From: Echinostoma caproni
Taxonomy: Eukaryota > Platyhelminthes > Trematoda > Plagiorchiida > Echinostomatidae
DNA: 28,701 nucleotides
Direction of reading: 5' to 3'
NCBI GenBank assembly: GCA_900618425.1
Contig: UZAN01039724.1
Coordinates: 38,597-67,297 of the forward strand
The notes under the pieces were generated by a model. That model searched no databases. It saw only the letters and a list, made by a program, of their open reading frames with translations, and had not been told where the DNA came from. Positions 1 to 12,300 of this stretch are shown piece by piece. Positions within the stretch are counted from its first letter, which is position 1; every line of letters starts with the position of its first letter. The position numbers and the translations under genes are program-made.

Positions 1-377
1 TGACTGGATGGGTCTCCAAATCTTCAGATCATCCGCGTACAATAGACATTCCGATTCCAGGCAGTCTGGCAGGTCGTTGATGAAAAGCAGAAATAGTATT
101 GGCCCCAGTACTGATCCTTGCGGAACGCCACTAGAGACCGTTAACCATGGTGATCGTGCCCTTGACGCTTTCACGAAGAATAGTCTGTCCCTCAGAAAGT
201 CATCTATCCATGACAGCAGCCGGCCCTGGATGCCAAAAGAGCATAATTTCACCGGTAACTTCGAGTGAGACACCATATCAAACGCTTTGCTGAAATCCAC
301 GAACACAACATCCGCAAGAAAACCTTCAGCTTTAGACTCCGCCTAATGCTCACGTGCCAACAGGAGATGAATGGCAG
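1..377 (-). mobile_element. Non-LTR retrotransposon (LINE) fragment, reverse-transcriptase core, broken
   Basis: Read on the minus strand in one frame, this stretch encodes the central palm of a LINE reverse transcriptase. In order it shows LLLAREH, then [18 protein letters not shown] (catalytic Asp region), [30 protein letters not shown] and the catalytic [10 protein letters not shown] near the window edge. This motif order is that of the CR1/Jockey-type RT domain. A TAG stop at 343-345 lies between REH and AESKAEG, where related elements usually carry Trp, so the copy is dead. The similarity fades upstream of about 374, so the copy appears 5'-truncated, and it runs out of the window at position 1. 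It lies on the same strand as the micro-exon gene and overlaps its last visible exon. Confidence 0.93.
354..377 (-). CDS. Micro-exon, 24 nt, overlapping the LINE fragment
   Basis: The acceptor follows a very T-rich tract (ending TTTTTCGTTCAG) and the donor is GTGAGC. In phase 1 it encodes AIHLLLA. The residues LLLA and the donor itself belong to the LINE reverse-transcriptase reading frame, which is the same frame as the exon. Either a LINE insertion was exonised or the splice sites arose by chance beside a real exon. The intron to the previous exon is 35 nt. Confidence 0.55.
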
Positions 378-3300
378 CTGAACGAAAAACAAAACAGGTA
401 CAATGAACTCACCGGAGGTAGAGATTATCCGATCCAGCTGCTTGATAGCCAGTTGAGTTGTAAGTTGTAGTTCTGTAAAGAGTAAAGTAAGTCATTAGAA
501 GAAATATTATTGGATCAGTTTGAGATGGAATGAGATTCATTTACGCTGAACGCAAGGCGCTTGATTCATTTTAGATTCACTGGAAATAGAAATGTCTTTT
601 AATTATTGACCTTTGACTAATGTTTTGTCCTTGTTGGGGCTCGTCAACAGTGCTAACGTTTAAAGTCCTTGCCTGGGATCAAACAACGAACCTCCGAAGT
701 GAGTCGAAACCCTTACTATCTGCGATGCGATCACCGTTCATTACTTTGTGTAAACTACTGTGTGATATCAAAATGTTTTACTTCGTCGGGTACTTGGCAC
801 GGACACAATTTGCGCAATGCTGATTACTACAATGAAGGACGAATTGGTATCTAATTGTTAGTAATCCATCACCACTCCATCGCCATTGAGGTGCATTTTA
901 CAAAATTTGGAACATACGAAACCTCGTGAGAGTAAAATCCACACCGAAGGTTGTGCGCAATGTCTTGTTTTAGTACAAATCAAGCGAGGTAATTGAACGA
1001 TTCAATGATTCCTGGAAATATCACATAAATGCTGTCAGGTTCTTTATAGAACAGATCAAATCATGAGTTGCGAGTTCACGTGAATGAAAATGAGGCTCAC
1101 CCAGGGCAAACTGTTCGTTGCACGGATTCTTATTTACCACCTTCGTTGACAGTTCAAACACTGAAAATCAAAAAAATGGGTAACATAATTGCAACAACCT
1201 CTGAACGCTGATTATGATAACGAAAAGAAAATGTTTGTCAAATACCTTATATGTTTATGTGTGGTTTCTGCATACCGAACTGAAGTAATCGGTAAAAAAG
1301 ACATTTCACTACGATTTCCAAATCAGCTTCTTTGGTCTGGATGGAGGTTGTCTTACGTATTGAGTGGCCCGGTTTTCAAATGTCACTGTCAAATGGTGAC
1401 CTTGTTGGTACGACCTATTCTGACGAGCTTTTCTTCTGGAAATAATGTGGAACGATTGTAGCTCGGGATATGTATGTTGGTGGTGGTGAGTTCTCCGAGC
1501 TGGAAGTGCTGTTGTTCGCAAACGTTTCGTAACTAGGCTAGGCAACAACATCAGTGCAACTTCGGGAATGTTGCCTAGCCTGGCTACGAAACCTCTGCGA
1601 ACAACACTTTCAGCTCGAAGAACATACCAGCACCAACAAGCTTTTCCTCTTTTTGTTCATCTTTTTTTGAGTAAGTTAAAGTAGATCCTCCACTGAGTTT
1701 TTAACGAGCATTATCATTAATTTTATTTGATATCGAGTACGATTGGATGCGATTTTCATTTTAAAGTAACTCGAAAGTTTTGAGTGAATGTACCACCCCC
1801 AGATTGATTGAATGGTCACGTAGTTACATGATGCCTTCACGTATCATTCTTTTAAAACTGAGGGCCACTTAAACGTGCGTCACAGTTGGAATCGCTTAGC
1901 AAAACGCAGTGGATCCATTTTGCTTGAACACAAGTCTAACCGTGAGCAGCGCTTTCCTTTCAAACTGCAAAAATCCACTATAAATTATTTCCTTTGTAAT
2001 GAGACCTCAAAAGATGCTCTCAGCATGGTTGAAACAGTGTAGGAATCACTTATGTATGAGCTGCGATATGCTTAGACATCTCCCTACTCGGCCAACTCTT
2101 TACTCACAATTGAAGTTTAAATGGTACCATTCTTTTCATTGGCCTTCCTCTATTCATAGGTCGTATAATAGTTTCCCACCTTATATGGCACTGTAGTTCA
2201 GCTTGAGAGATCACTTTCCAGACAGAGTTGTTGCATGGATGACCTATTGGATGTTATCGGTGCAACGGCAGCTCTCAAACAAACTTGCTTTCTAAGCCAT
2301 TCAAGGTTGCTTACTTTGTCAGAAGCCATTTCAAATGCAATGATCTCAGAGATATTATAAATGGTCTCTTTTGAGCCTCCTTCTGTACGTGAAGCCGCTT
2401 TACGCGCTCAGAATAACCTGTTTATTTATCCAACAAGTTTGCTGCTACTAAAGCATTTTTATCACGCGTATTTTGTGGACTTAACATGTCAGTCTGTACA
2501 TTCTCACTCATTAAAATGCAGTTATACTGACGTAAGTGCTACGCTCAGCCAACTGGGAGAATGTTTCAGCATCGTATTTTATTTCAGTTCTACATACCGT
2601 GCTCCTAATTAACACTCCATCCAAATTAACGAAAACTTCTTGAATACCAACGACGCAGTTTCGTCGCTTCGTGAAATGATTTCACCACCCGTAATTCACC
2701 TCTTAACCGATACAGCCACCTCGCTCCACCATCCTGGTGGACGACCAAGAATTCATACCTGGACTTTTGCGAAACTCCTTGGAAGCGTCTACACTGCAGT
2801 TTACGTATTGTTAAAAACATCATGACCTAGTACGACCGGTCCAAAATATCTACATGTAATATATTAAAAAAATTGCCATGTTCCTGAATTTTGAAAACTT
2901 CATTAGTCAGCTTTATGCAATTTTTTTTTAATTAGAAATATTTAGCATTGTTTTAATAAGTGAAGAGAGTAGCAGCCCAGTTTTAGCTCTTATGCGCATC
3001 AAATCAATGTCTAAAAGAGGATTCTTGACGTATTCAGGTATTCCATTTTGAAGTTACTTACATTGTACGTCGAACTGAATCAAATCAGTGAAGTCCTTCA
3101 TGAAGGCGGCTGAACTGACTATTTCTGCAATGCAATTAATTCATTCATTCATTTCAAATGTGAATTAGAGAATGAACAATAGAACACAACATTAAACACG
3201 ATTTTACTAACGACCGCAATTTTTGAAGTCAATAGGGGGCTCACCAGATATCAATCCATGAGACTCAGAGCATATGACAGGATTAGAAAGACCCCAGCTT

Positions 3301-6300
3301 TTTGGAACATTTTTTGGCCAATCGAGTTGGCCACGTGCTCATGGTGTGGACACGGAACCATGACCAGTTGTAGTGGAGAAGTTCTGTATTGTATGTATAC
3401 CAGTAATGAGCGATATTGTTCTAGCGGAGTATGTGCGTTCGAGCCCCACCATCATCGCCTAATGTTCTCCATTTATTTTTAAATGAAATTCAGTAATTTA
3501 GCTGTTTAATTTTAGTTTCATAAGAAGAAATTTTAAAAAAGATATAAAAGTCACTTATGGAATATCACAATTAATCTAAATCATTAAAATTGGAGATGCG
3601 AATTCGATTCAAGCATTAGTTAATTAAAATTTTGCATTAAATTGTGAGAAATTGTTCCTAAGTGTTAGGTGGAGTAATGAACCGAACATACTTCTGTAAT
3701 GAGTACATTATGTTCAATTATAAAAATGAGTACAGCTTGTTGTTAACGTTCCTACTTGATTCTGTGTAACAATTACCAGATAAATAGTGTGGCAAAATAC
3801 TGCATATATATATTCTAAGGTAAAGCGCTTCTCGTTTAATAAGAGGAAGCTTACCTCTTCCAGAAAGTCCCACTGTGTAAAACAAATAGATGTTAAAGGT
3901 TGCACTGAAAATTATTCACCTGAAAAGTACATCCCACACACTTTTGGGTCTGATATCCAGATTTAGTGAACTCTTCTCCGTTCGCTTCATTGTGGAAATC
4001 ATTACCTGTCCCCAAAGCTCTCGGTCGGCTGATTGCAATAATCAACAATCTGCGAATAAATTTAGCACTGAAACGTTTCCCTATTGTAGTAACTGGTTCA
4101 TTAGTAACAAGATGATTCACCTCAACAACTGAAGCTCGCATTTGAGACGTTTACTGGTTATCCGCAAGAACTCCGCATACATTGTGCGACTTTATCCGGT
4201 CATAATCAGTATAGCGCCGTAATTGAAGCCTATTCAACCGGTGAAACCAACGTGACCCGACCGTGGTTGTGCGTCCGTGGTTCAGTGAGTCGTTGGACAA
4301 ACTTTTTCTCTATATGTGTTTCCTTCCACGTACTTCTGTAATCAGTTGCACCTCCAATTGTGAACTCTCTGTCAACGAAAGACTTCTCGGTGTCCGTCAA
4401 AAGTTATTTTAATCAAACCGTTTGCATTACAGTTAAACTAGAACGGTTATTTGTTTAAGCACAGCATATAGAATGAATTCACTCGCTTTGTAAGGCCTAT
4501 TACGGAACTCTTATTTCCACAGTAACTAGTTTAAATTGGGCCAAAGAAAGTAACTAAAGTTTGGTTTGAAGAAATACCCAGATACGAGATACCCAGATAG
4601 TAATTAAAGACCTTGAGATAAAAAAAATTGATATCACCAACTTACTTTTAATCTTATGGTCCATCGTGTTTGCGATGTTGCGCAAATAAAGATCTTTTCT
4701 TTTGAATGCTGTTAGGAAAAACAAAAGATATTATAGAAGGAATTACTCACACTTACGGCGCTTCACAATTTTATGATGACTTAGAGCGTAAAACTATTAG
4801 ATTATGTTTTATTGGCTCTGTTACAACGCACTAATTTCTACTGAGCATTCACATCATTTAATAAAACAAATCTGCTGCCGAAATTAGCTAACGTGTGAAT
4901 TGGTACTAGTTGTTTATCTGGACTAAATTTTATCAGGTCCAAAATGCAGGTGTTTTGTGCTATTTAACGAACTAGCCAAAAATAACAGTGACTTTTGCGC
5001 AAATAACCCGTTAATTCTCTCAAATATAATAGTGTTTTTCTTCTTCAGTCCTCTAACTTATGTATTACAAACGTACAGCGGGTTAGTACCCCGAAGTAAT
5101 GATTGATTTCTGGCAGTTTTGGCTATAAAAATTATTATTCAGATAAAATAAATTTGGCGAAAGACATACCTCGGCCAATTTCAAGTGCAGGGCCCATGTC
5201 GTCTACAGGAGTAGGACAAAAGATCAAACGGTTATAGACAGAATATTCCTCAGAACGTCTGTAAACTCCACATTGCTTTGAAAATAGTGTATTTAAAGGC
5301 AGCAATATATAACTTGATGAAATAATGAAAGCTTTTTGCAAAAAGGCTGAAGTCCCACTCAAACAAAAAATCTGAAAACCTGACTAAGCATTCATGATTT
5401 GAAGAGCTTCTTTTGTACATAAATATGTATTCCTTATATACCACTGAAAGCAACGGAGATGAAAAGTACCAAACTATTAGCCGTTTCTATTAGGAGGAGT
5501 CACTTGTTGGAGAGTCAACCGCAGTACGCCTGTAATTCATGGCTGGCTATACATGCCAGCTTGTATTACTTGTCAGTTTCTAAGATGAGTTTTCACTTAG
5601 AACGAATCAAAACCAGCTTCAGCAGACCTCATTTCTGTGTTCAGAGTATGTCGTCCGTAGATTTTAGAACACACACATATAAGTGATGTGTAAAAACAAC
5701 TTTGGTTGAACTTTTTATGAAACATTTGACAGGCACACCTCAAATTACTTTTTCATCTGAACAAGATTACTCCATAAATTACTGAAACACCGGAAAACCA
5801 TCTCTCTGGAAGAGGGGAGAGGTCAATCTGATAACTCACCTACAACTATGCGGTTGTATCCTCCGTAATTGTCACTCGTATTCACCTTGGCCTCGTAAGC
5901 GAAAACTTGAATTAGAGAGACATAAGAATTTAATTAAATATATTGATGCTGTGTAAACATGATCCCCACAAGATCTGCATTTTTTAGATCTAAATGCGGC
6001 CTGGAATAAGTTTTTGCTTTTATAAGTTCACAAGTAATAATAGAATGAACGAAGTTCAACACATATTATTGATTCAAATTGAAGCTTTTATCAACATACT
6101 AATTCTTCTCTCTGCTAATCAACTTACATTCTCGGTTTATTATATATTGAAGAGATTAGTTAATGATCCACAGTGGATTACCCAAGATACAGCATTTCCT
6201 CTTAATGTCTGGTTTGACTCAAAGTATACTGGATATTCTTGTTGGGACGGCAAAACCAGGGTGATCGTTTGAAAAACCACGGACACGGTTTTCACCTGGG

Positions 6301-9300
6301 GTAGCTAAAAAACTTTTAAAGCCAATAATTTTGTCAGTACATAAACAACAATCTGTCTAAAAATATCTATCATTGAATGAGTACAATTGAAATAACAAAA
6401 TAAACGGATTCGCAAAATCAACTGCAATAAATGTGCTTACGAATAACGTCATGCTCGATTAACGCCAATGCAGTCCGTTGTGTGTTTGTATCCGATGCTA
6501 GTAAAATAGATTGTCAGAGCGTTAAAATGTGTTGAAATAAAACCAAACTTAGGCTTCATCTGTATGTAAATTAATGTTATTCCCATAACGTTTGATTTTC
6601 ACTGTTCTAAAGGCATTCAATACCTTATAGTAAATCAGCCCAGATCAAACACGTAATCTCCGAATGCATTTCAGTGAATGATAACTGAAATATTAGGTGT
6701 GCAGTTATTTGTATACCAACTCCTAACTTGGTTAACTTTGCGCAAATCTGTCGGAGAATGTACCTCTAATGCGGTGGCAATTGTTCAGTTCGTTAGTTTT
6801 GGAAAACTTCATTACCCTCAGCACCGGCAAGCATCTTCATTGATAAGATCAGAAATTGCTTCCACAGTTTTTTCACATTACAATAGCGAGGGAGAGTGCA
6901 GTCAATACGCAAAAGACACCTTCAAGGATTAATCGCGTTCATCCGTCAGACGAAGAAGTCAGATAGAATGTTTTGTGATAGGTCGAAACTCCAATAAAAT
7001 CGGGTGACACACAAGTTCATAATGTATGTACTTATTGAATGAAATGTAAATTTACACAAGAATTCTTTTTATTTCAGAAATCAGCAAAATCAGGCGTTTT
7101 GTTTTACTTACACTCAAAGGATTCCACCAAGGAGGTCAGCACTATGAGGAAGGAGTTGAACGTTTGAAAAACAATAGAAAATTGAAAGCACATGTGTTTG
7201 AAGCAATTCAGCTGCTAAATTGTCATGTCCGTTTGAGTAATCCTTCGTATTGAAACCGGCATTTGCTACCAAGGAGTCATATGAGGTTATGAACCGCGTT
7301 GCTGAAACATATTATATATATTTCGTGACACATTAAACCTGAGTTTTACTAATTGAATTGAAGAACGAAAGATAAAATAAATTATGAAACGTTCACATAA
7401 TCAGTCCATGGGCAAAATTACTGGTTTCAGATGAAATGTCAAGCTTTTTAAATAAATCCGCATTACACATCAGCAGATTACCGCCGATCTTGATAACAAC
7501 CAGTGGTCGCTGGGTTTGATTTGGCTTGATATTGTGTTTGATTCCCAAGAAGGGAGTAAGCAGGCAAACGTAAGGTTATTTTTCCATCGACACTGCAAAG
7601 AAGCTTGCCATAAGCGAGACGGAAAGACTGTTGTGACAACCGTAGAGAGTAAAATTTATTACGTACCGTCGAGATTCATTGAAAATGCGCCCAACGACTG
7701 GAGATACTGGTTTTCAAAGCAGTAACCTGAAATTAGATATTTTAGAATATTTATCGGTCAAGCTAACTGACTGTTCTATGTTGGAGTGGTAAAATAAAAT
7801 GGCTATTATAATAGACCGTTTACTTTGAACTCTGCTGCAGTCAAAACTTACTGGGTGATGTGAAGAACCTGGATGTCGCATTCACAACTGTTGAAAGAAA
7901 TCAAAAGCTTACATCGGTTATAAGTGACCAAATGCCTTTGTAACATTGCTGGGTAACTTCAGCTCCAATTCACACAATGCTGCAATACTAGATACGTTCT
8001 GAAAAACATTACACGACAGAATGTAAGAAGCATATTCTACCTATTATAAACCAATGAATTTTGGTCGCTGATTATTATTTGACTCCTAACAATGACATTA
8101 CTGCAGACGCAGGACACCCGGCAAGGAGGTGAACTTACGCTGCAAGGACAGCAAAGCAACATCGTCCGCAGAACGCAGGAACAGATCATTTTTCAGAATT
8201 TCTGAAGTGAAAAATAAAAATAAACAATCAATCTTCAGTATATAACCCGAAAATATCGGTAAGTTGAGTGAACTCATAATGCGTTAACCCTCAAAACATG
8301 TGCACCAATCGATTTTTGGATGCTTCTTTTTGCTTGTGGAAAGATTTTATTGATAACAATTGATTGCCATCTGTATTTATAAATAGAAACTGGCATAATT
8401 TTTTCAGGAGATATTCTGGAAATCGGGTTATTCATTGGGAATCATAGATATTTGTAACACTGGTGCTCGTCAAGCTGCTTAAATGGTGATCAATAAGAAC
8501 ATTCACTCTCACGATACCATTTACTTTCTTCTCAGGTATTCTTCATAACGATTTTTAATTAACTTGATTGCTATGCATCACTATGTAGAAAGCCTTCCTT
8601 GGATTTTCCTCACACGTATCACGAGACCAGTAAAACGAATTATTTCCAAGTTACGATTTTCCGCCCATAAATAAAATCCCTTTAGAAGATCATTGAAAAA
8701 TCCAGAAAAACGTTGAGTAAGCTACCGATTACACAGAAAGTCCGTCCTATATTTCATTGTTTATTTGTTTTTCTAAATAAATGTTCATTTAAACAAAAGA
8801 CATGCCAATTTGGAAATAAAGCAAGGCTAAACCGGTTTAGGATTTTTGTTCTCATCCAGAACGGAACATCAAATCATTAGATTTTATAAGAACCGGTATA
8901 TTATCAAACTGTATTTATTGAGAAAATTACAAATCGCATCCAACAAGTCAGTGTTCTACAGTCAATTTGAAGAAAAATCTATTGACTGCATCAAATTAGT
9001 AAAAGTGATACGTTGGATGACCGGAAGCTTATGACAGAGAACAAACAGAGGTACCCTTTATTGTCGGCATGTGTTTGCACTTGGGAAGTCTGGTGGTGCC
9101 ATACACCAACTACCGATCTTATCCGTTTACCCTATCTAAATACGAAACTTCTTTGCATATCATTGTAATTGATGAGCAAGTTGTCTCGATGTATAATAGT
9201 GATGATAGAACGCAACGCACAGTGCCTTCAATATAAGATCGACCGACGGTAGTACAATGGCACCACCTGTATAGTTGATACATCGGAGCAGAATATATCG

Positions 9301-12300
9301 TTTTGTTTGTTTGTTCGTTAATTAAGGTCAAATAGTGTGTATATTCATGTTATTTGTGTTATTCTTCTGCATTTGAACGGATTCAGAATGCAATAACGAT
9401 TCGCAACCGTTTATTAACCCCAAAATTTTGAAATGTTTCCACTATTAGATAACGTCAAATCGTTGAAAGTTTTCCGATCAGGAGTCGAAAACATTTCAAT
9501 GTTTCACAATGTTCTTTAATGGAGTGCACTAATCAGAGGTTGATATGCCATTGTTTTCACAAATTCATCAGATCTCATGTTTGCAAAGAAATTCAGTATA
9601 CCTTTTACTTACTTTCCGTCTTGCACAGATAATTGGACACTTTGCCCATTACAGCTCCAAGAAGACGAACATAAGCTGAAAAGTGTTAGCCAAGGAAAGG
9701 ACATATTAAATGACATTTGAAAAAACCCTTTCATTACTAAACACCTGTTCGCAATCAGTCGGTCTCAGAATGTTACATGCTGTAAACGTGATAAAAGTAA
9801 ATGTTCGGCAAAAAACGACTTACTCTGTGCCGTTTTTATTAGCAAGCGCGAAGCATCCTCACAGTCCCCAGAGCGACCTATGAAGAAATTGATACAATAC
9901 AGTCCGGTTGGTATTGTCAGACAAAGCTTTATTTTCACCAGTCGATAACAACTAAACTGCAAACTTTAGGTATGTTTCAAACGATTATCGACTGATTGAC
10001 ATGACCTTTACACGGCCAGTAAATTGTGTGTTGATCTCGTTTGAGGTCGTTTTAAAACGTGCAGAAAATGATACTGCTTCATTTTGTTTTCTGTTTTGTA
10101 CGTTTGTATAGATATTTTTTCAAAGTTGAAATTCAAGCTAACTAATGTATGGAGGTGAACAGTTTTTATTCACGCTTAAATATCATAAAATTATAGAAAA
10201 AAATGTGCTGTAAAAACTAATAGTGAATATTTGCAAAGTTAACTACAATACGTTAGTTCCGTTGCAAAGGTTATTTTGTACTTTCGCCCTTTTGAGAGAA
10301 GCAGGATCACCTTGTTAAAACGTTCATCAAGTTGTACGCATGCATGAACAAAGTTTTGCGTGTGGTCGGTCTAATCAGCATTCTTATATATTTGAAGATT
10401 CTCAATTCATATGTCCTGTAAATTTCATAAATTTGAATGCTCAGTCCCAAATCACATTTCAACTGTGTAACACCCGTAGTCAATAAAATCCATAGTTTTC
10501 AGATTGTGTAAACTCTGAACATTCTCTGTTAGAACGTATGTTGTGCAATGGTGTTCATGCCTTCCGAAAGTAGTTTGTAGACTAGCCGAAATGATGATCT
10601 TTTTACATTTTAATTCTATCTAATGTAAAAGTCAGTGTTCACAGAGCGTAATCTGCGTACACGCATCGGATCCCGCAGCAGTTGTTACATCATGTACTGA
10701 TATAACCATGTGACCTAAAAATCTATTTTTTACCTAAATGGATATATTGGATAACTATTCATCACCGTGCACAAGTGCATTTCGTAATAGATAAAGCCGT
10801 ACTCACCTGCCATCCTTATATTATAATCAAGGATTCTTGCAAATCGAGCCGTTTCCGAGATAGCTAAATGAGAAAGAATAAAGCATGCATTGATCTACAT
10901 ATATTGAATATTATAATAGTATAGTTCTAATTGGAAGTATATTTTTTTTTGTTCTGTTCCCATAAACTTTCCTTTGTTCTTAATATTTCAGTTTGGGGTA
11001 TATTGGCGAAAATTGCAATCATGTGGTGCGGTCTTCAAAAGCACCGGTGTCCTCACCAATATGGCTTTTGTTATGTAAAGTCAAGTTTGACCCTTTATGC
11101 ACCCCGAGAAATGAGTTGACAGCTGTCAGTACTGGTTAATGGTGCGATAACTTGGTGGCATAGGAAATAAGTTACATACAGACTTTCGAACCCCACTGTT
11201 CACACCGCACTGCGAGATTAATCTTTTTTATTGCGATATGCTTCGATTCATCACTAAACTTTAGGGGACGTTTATATCCCAACAGCTATATCCAACTCAT
11301 TCTATACCTGAAGAATCTAGTGCGATCCTTCATCCTCATATGTGAAACCCAAAGCAAAATATTATTTTTCCTTTCCACAAGAAGAAAGAAAATTTTGTGC
11401 TAATCAGGTTTCTTGCTGGTCACAGCCTGAACAGACACACTCATTGATGGTAGAGTTTGTCAAACTCCCTAATCCAGCCATGTCTCACCTTTATTGTACA
11501 GGGAATTACAAAATAATGCCGGCGTAAGCACAAGGAATAGATGTATTTGAATTAAGATTCAACTAATTTAGGACGGTTAAAAACAAAAAAACATTTAAGA
11601 ATATACAAGGTGCAAATTTAGTCACCACATGAACAACAACTGCCTTGGTGTCCTCAAGCGTTCAAGGATGGCAGAAGTACGGATCAGTCGATCGATACGT
11701 TTGTGGAACTAACATTTAGAAACTGTCACTATTTACTTTACTGTGCTCTACACCTATCTAAACATCCATGTAACCCGCGAGCTTGACGTCATATTGGGGT
11801 CAATCCACTTATATTACTCAACCATTTTTAAGGTACTGCTTTTGCTTACAAATCAACAATGGATCGCCAAACAGTATTAGGCAAAGCCTGCCAAAATGAA
11901 TAAATAGAGAAAAACCCTAGATGAAGTACTTTTTTGAATTAGGACCATTAAAACTTTAAATGTTTTATAGTTTTGGTTTTCCACTGTGGTGAGCTCACCT
12001 GCTACAATGGCTTCGTGGATTCGAAGAACTGGACGGGCGCATGGGGCTGTGAACAGGGAAAATTCAAATGAAACAAACGATTATATTTAACTTCTTCAAT
12101 TTTTAAAATTACTGCACAGTAATAGATTCCCGACTGGATTTACTGGATAATTTTCTCCTTCAGTCGAGAGAGCTACCGTGTTCTGTGTTTGTTGTAACAA
12201 CCTTGCAATTTGTAATTCAAAATTACTCGAGCTGACCTTTGTCCTTAGAACACAATGGAAGCTGTCTCAGGACATTCAAGACCAATCATCAGTGTTAAAG

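Noticed and set aside
2108..2131. 24 nt minus-strand unit with donor GTGAGT, open in phase 1
   Set aside because: Joined after the exon at 3062-3109 it makes a TAA junction codon, and its acceptor has no pyrimidine tract.
2310..2350. 30 nt minus-strand unit with good splice sites near a GTAAGC donor
   Set aside because: Open only in phase 0; in phase 1 it has two TGA codons.
3240..3480. Possible tRNA-derived SINE (GTTCGAGCCCC resembles a pol III B box)
   Set aside because: No convincing A box at the right distance and no clear second copy in the window.
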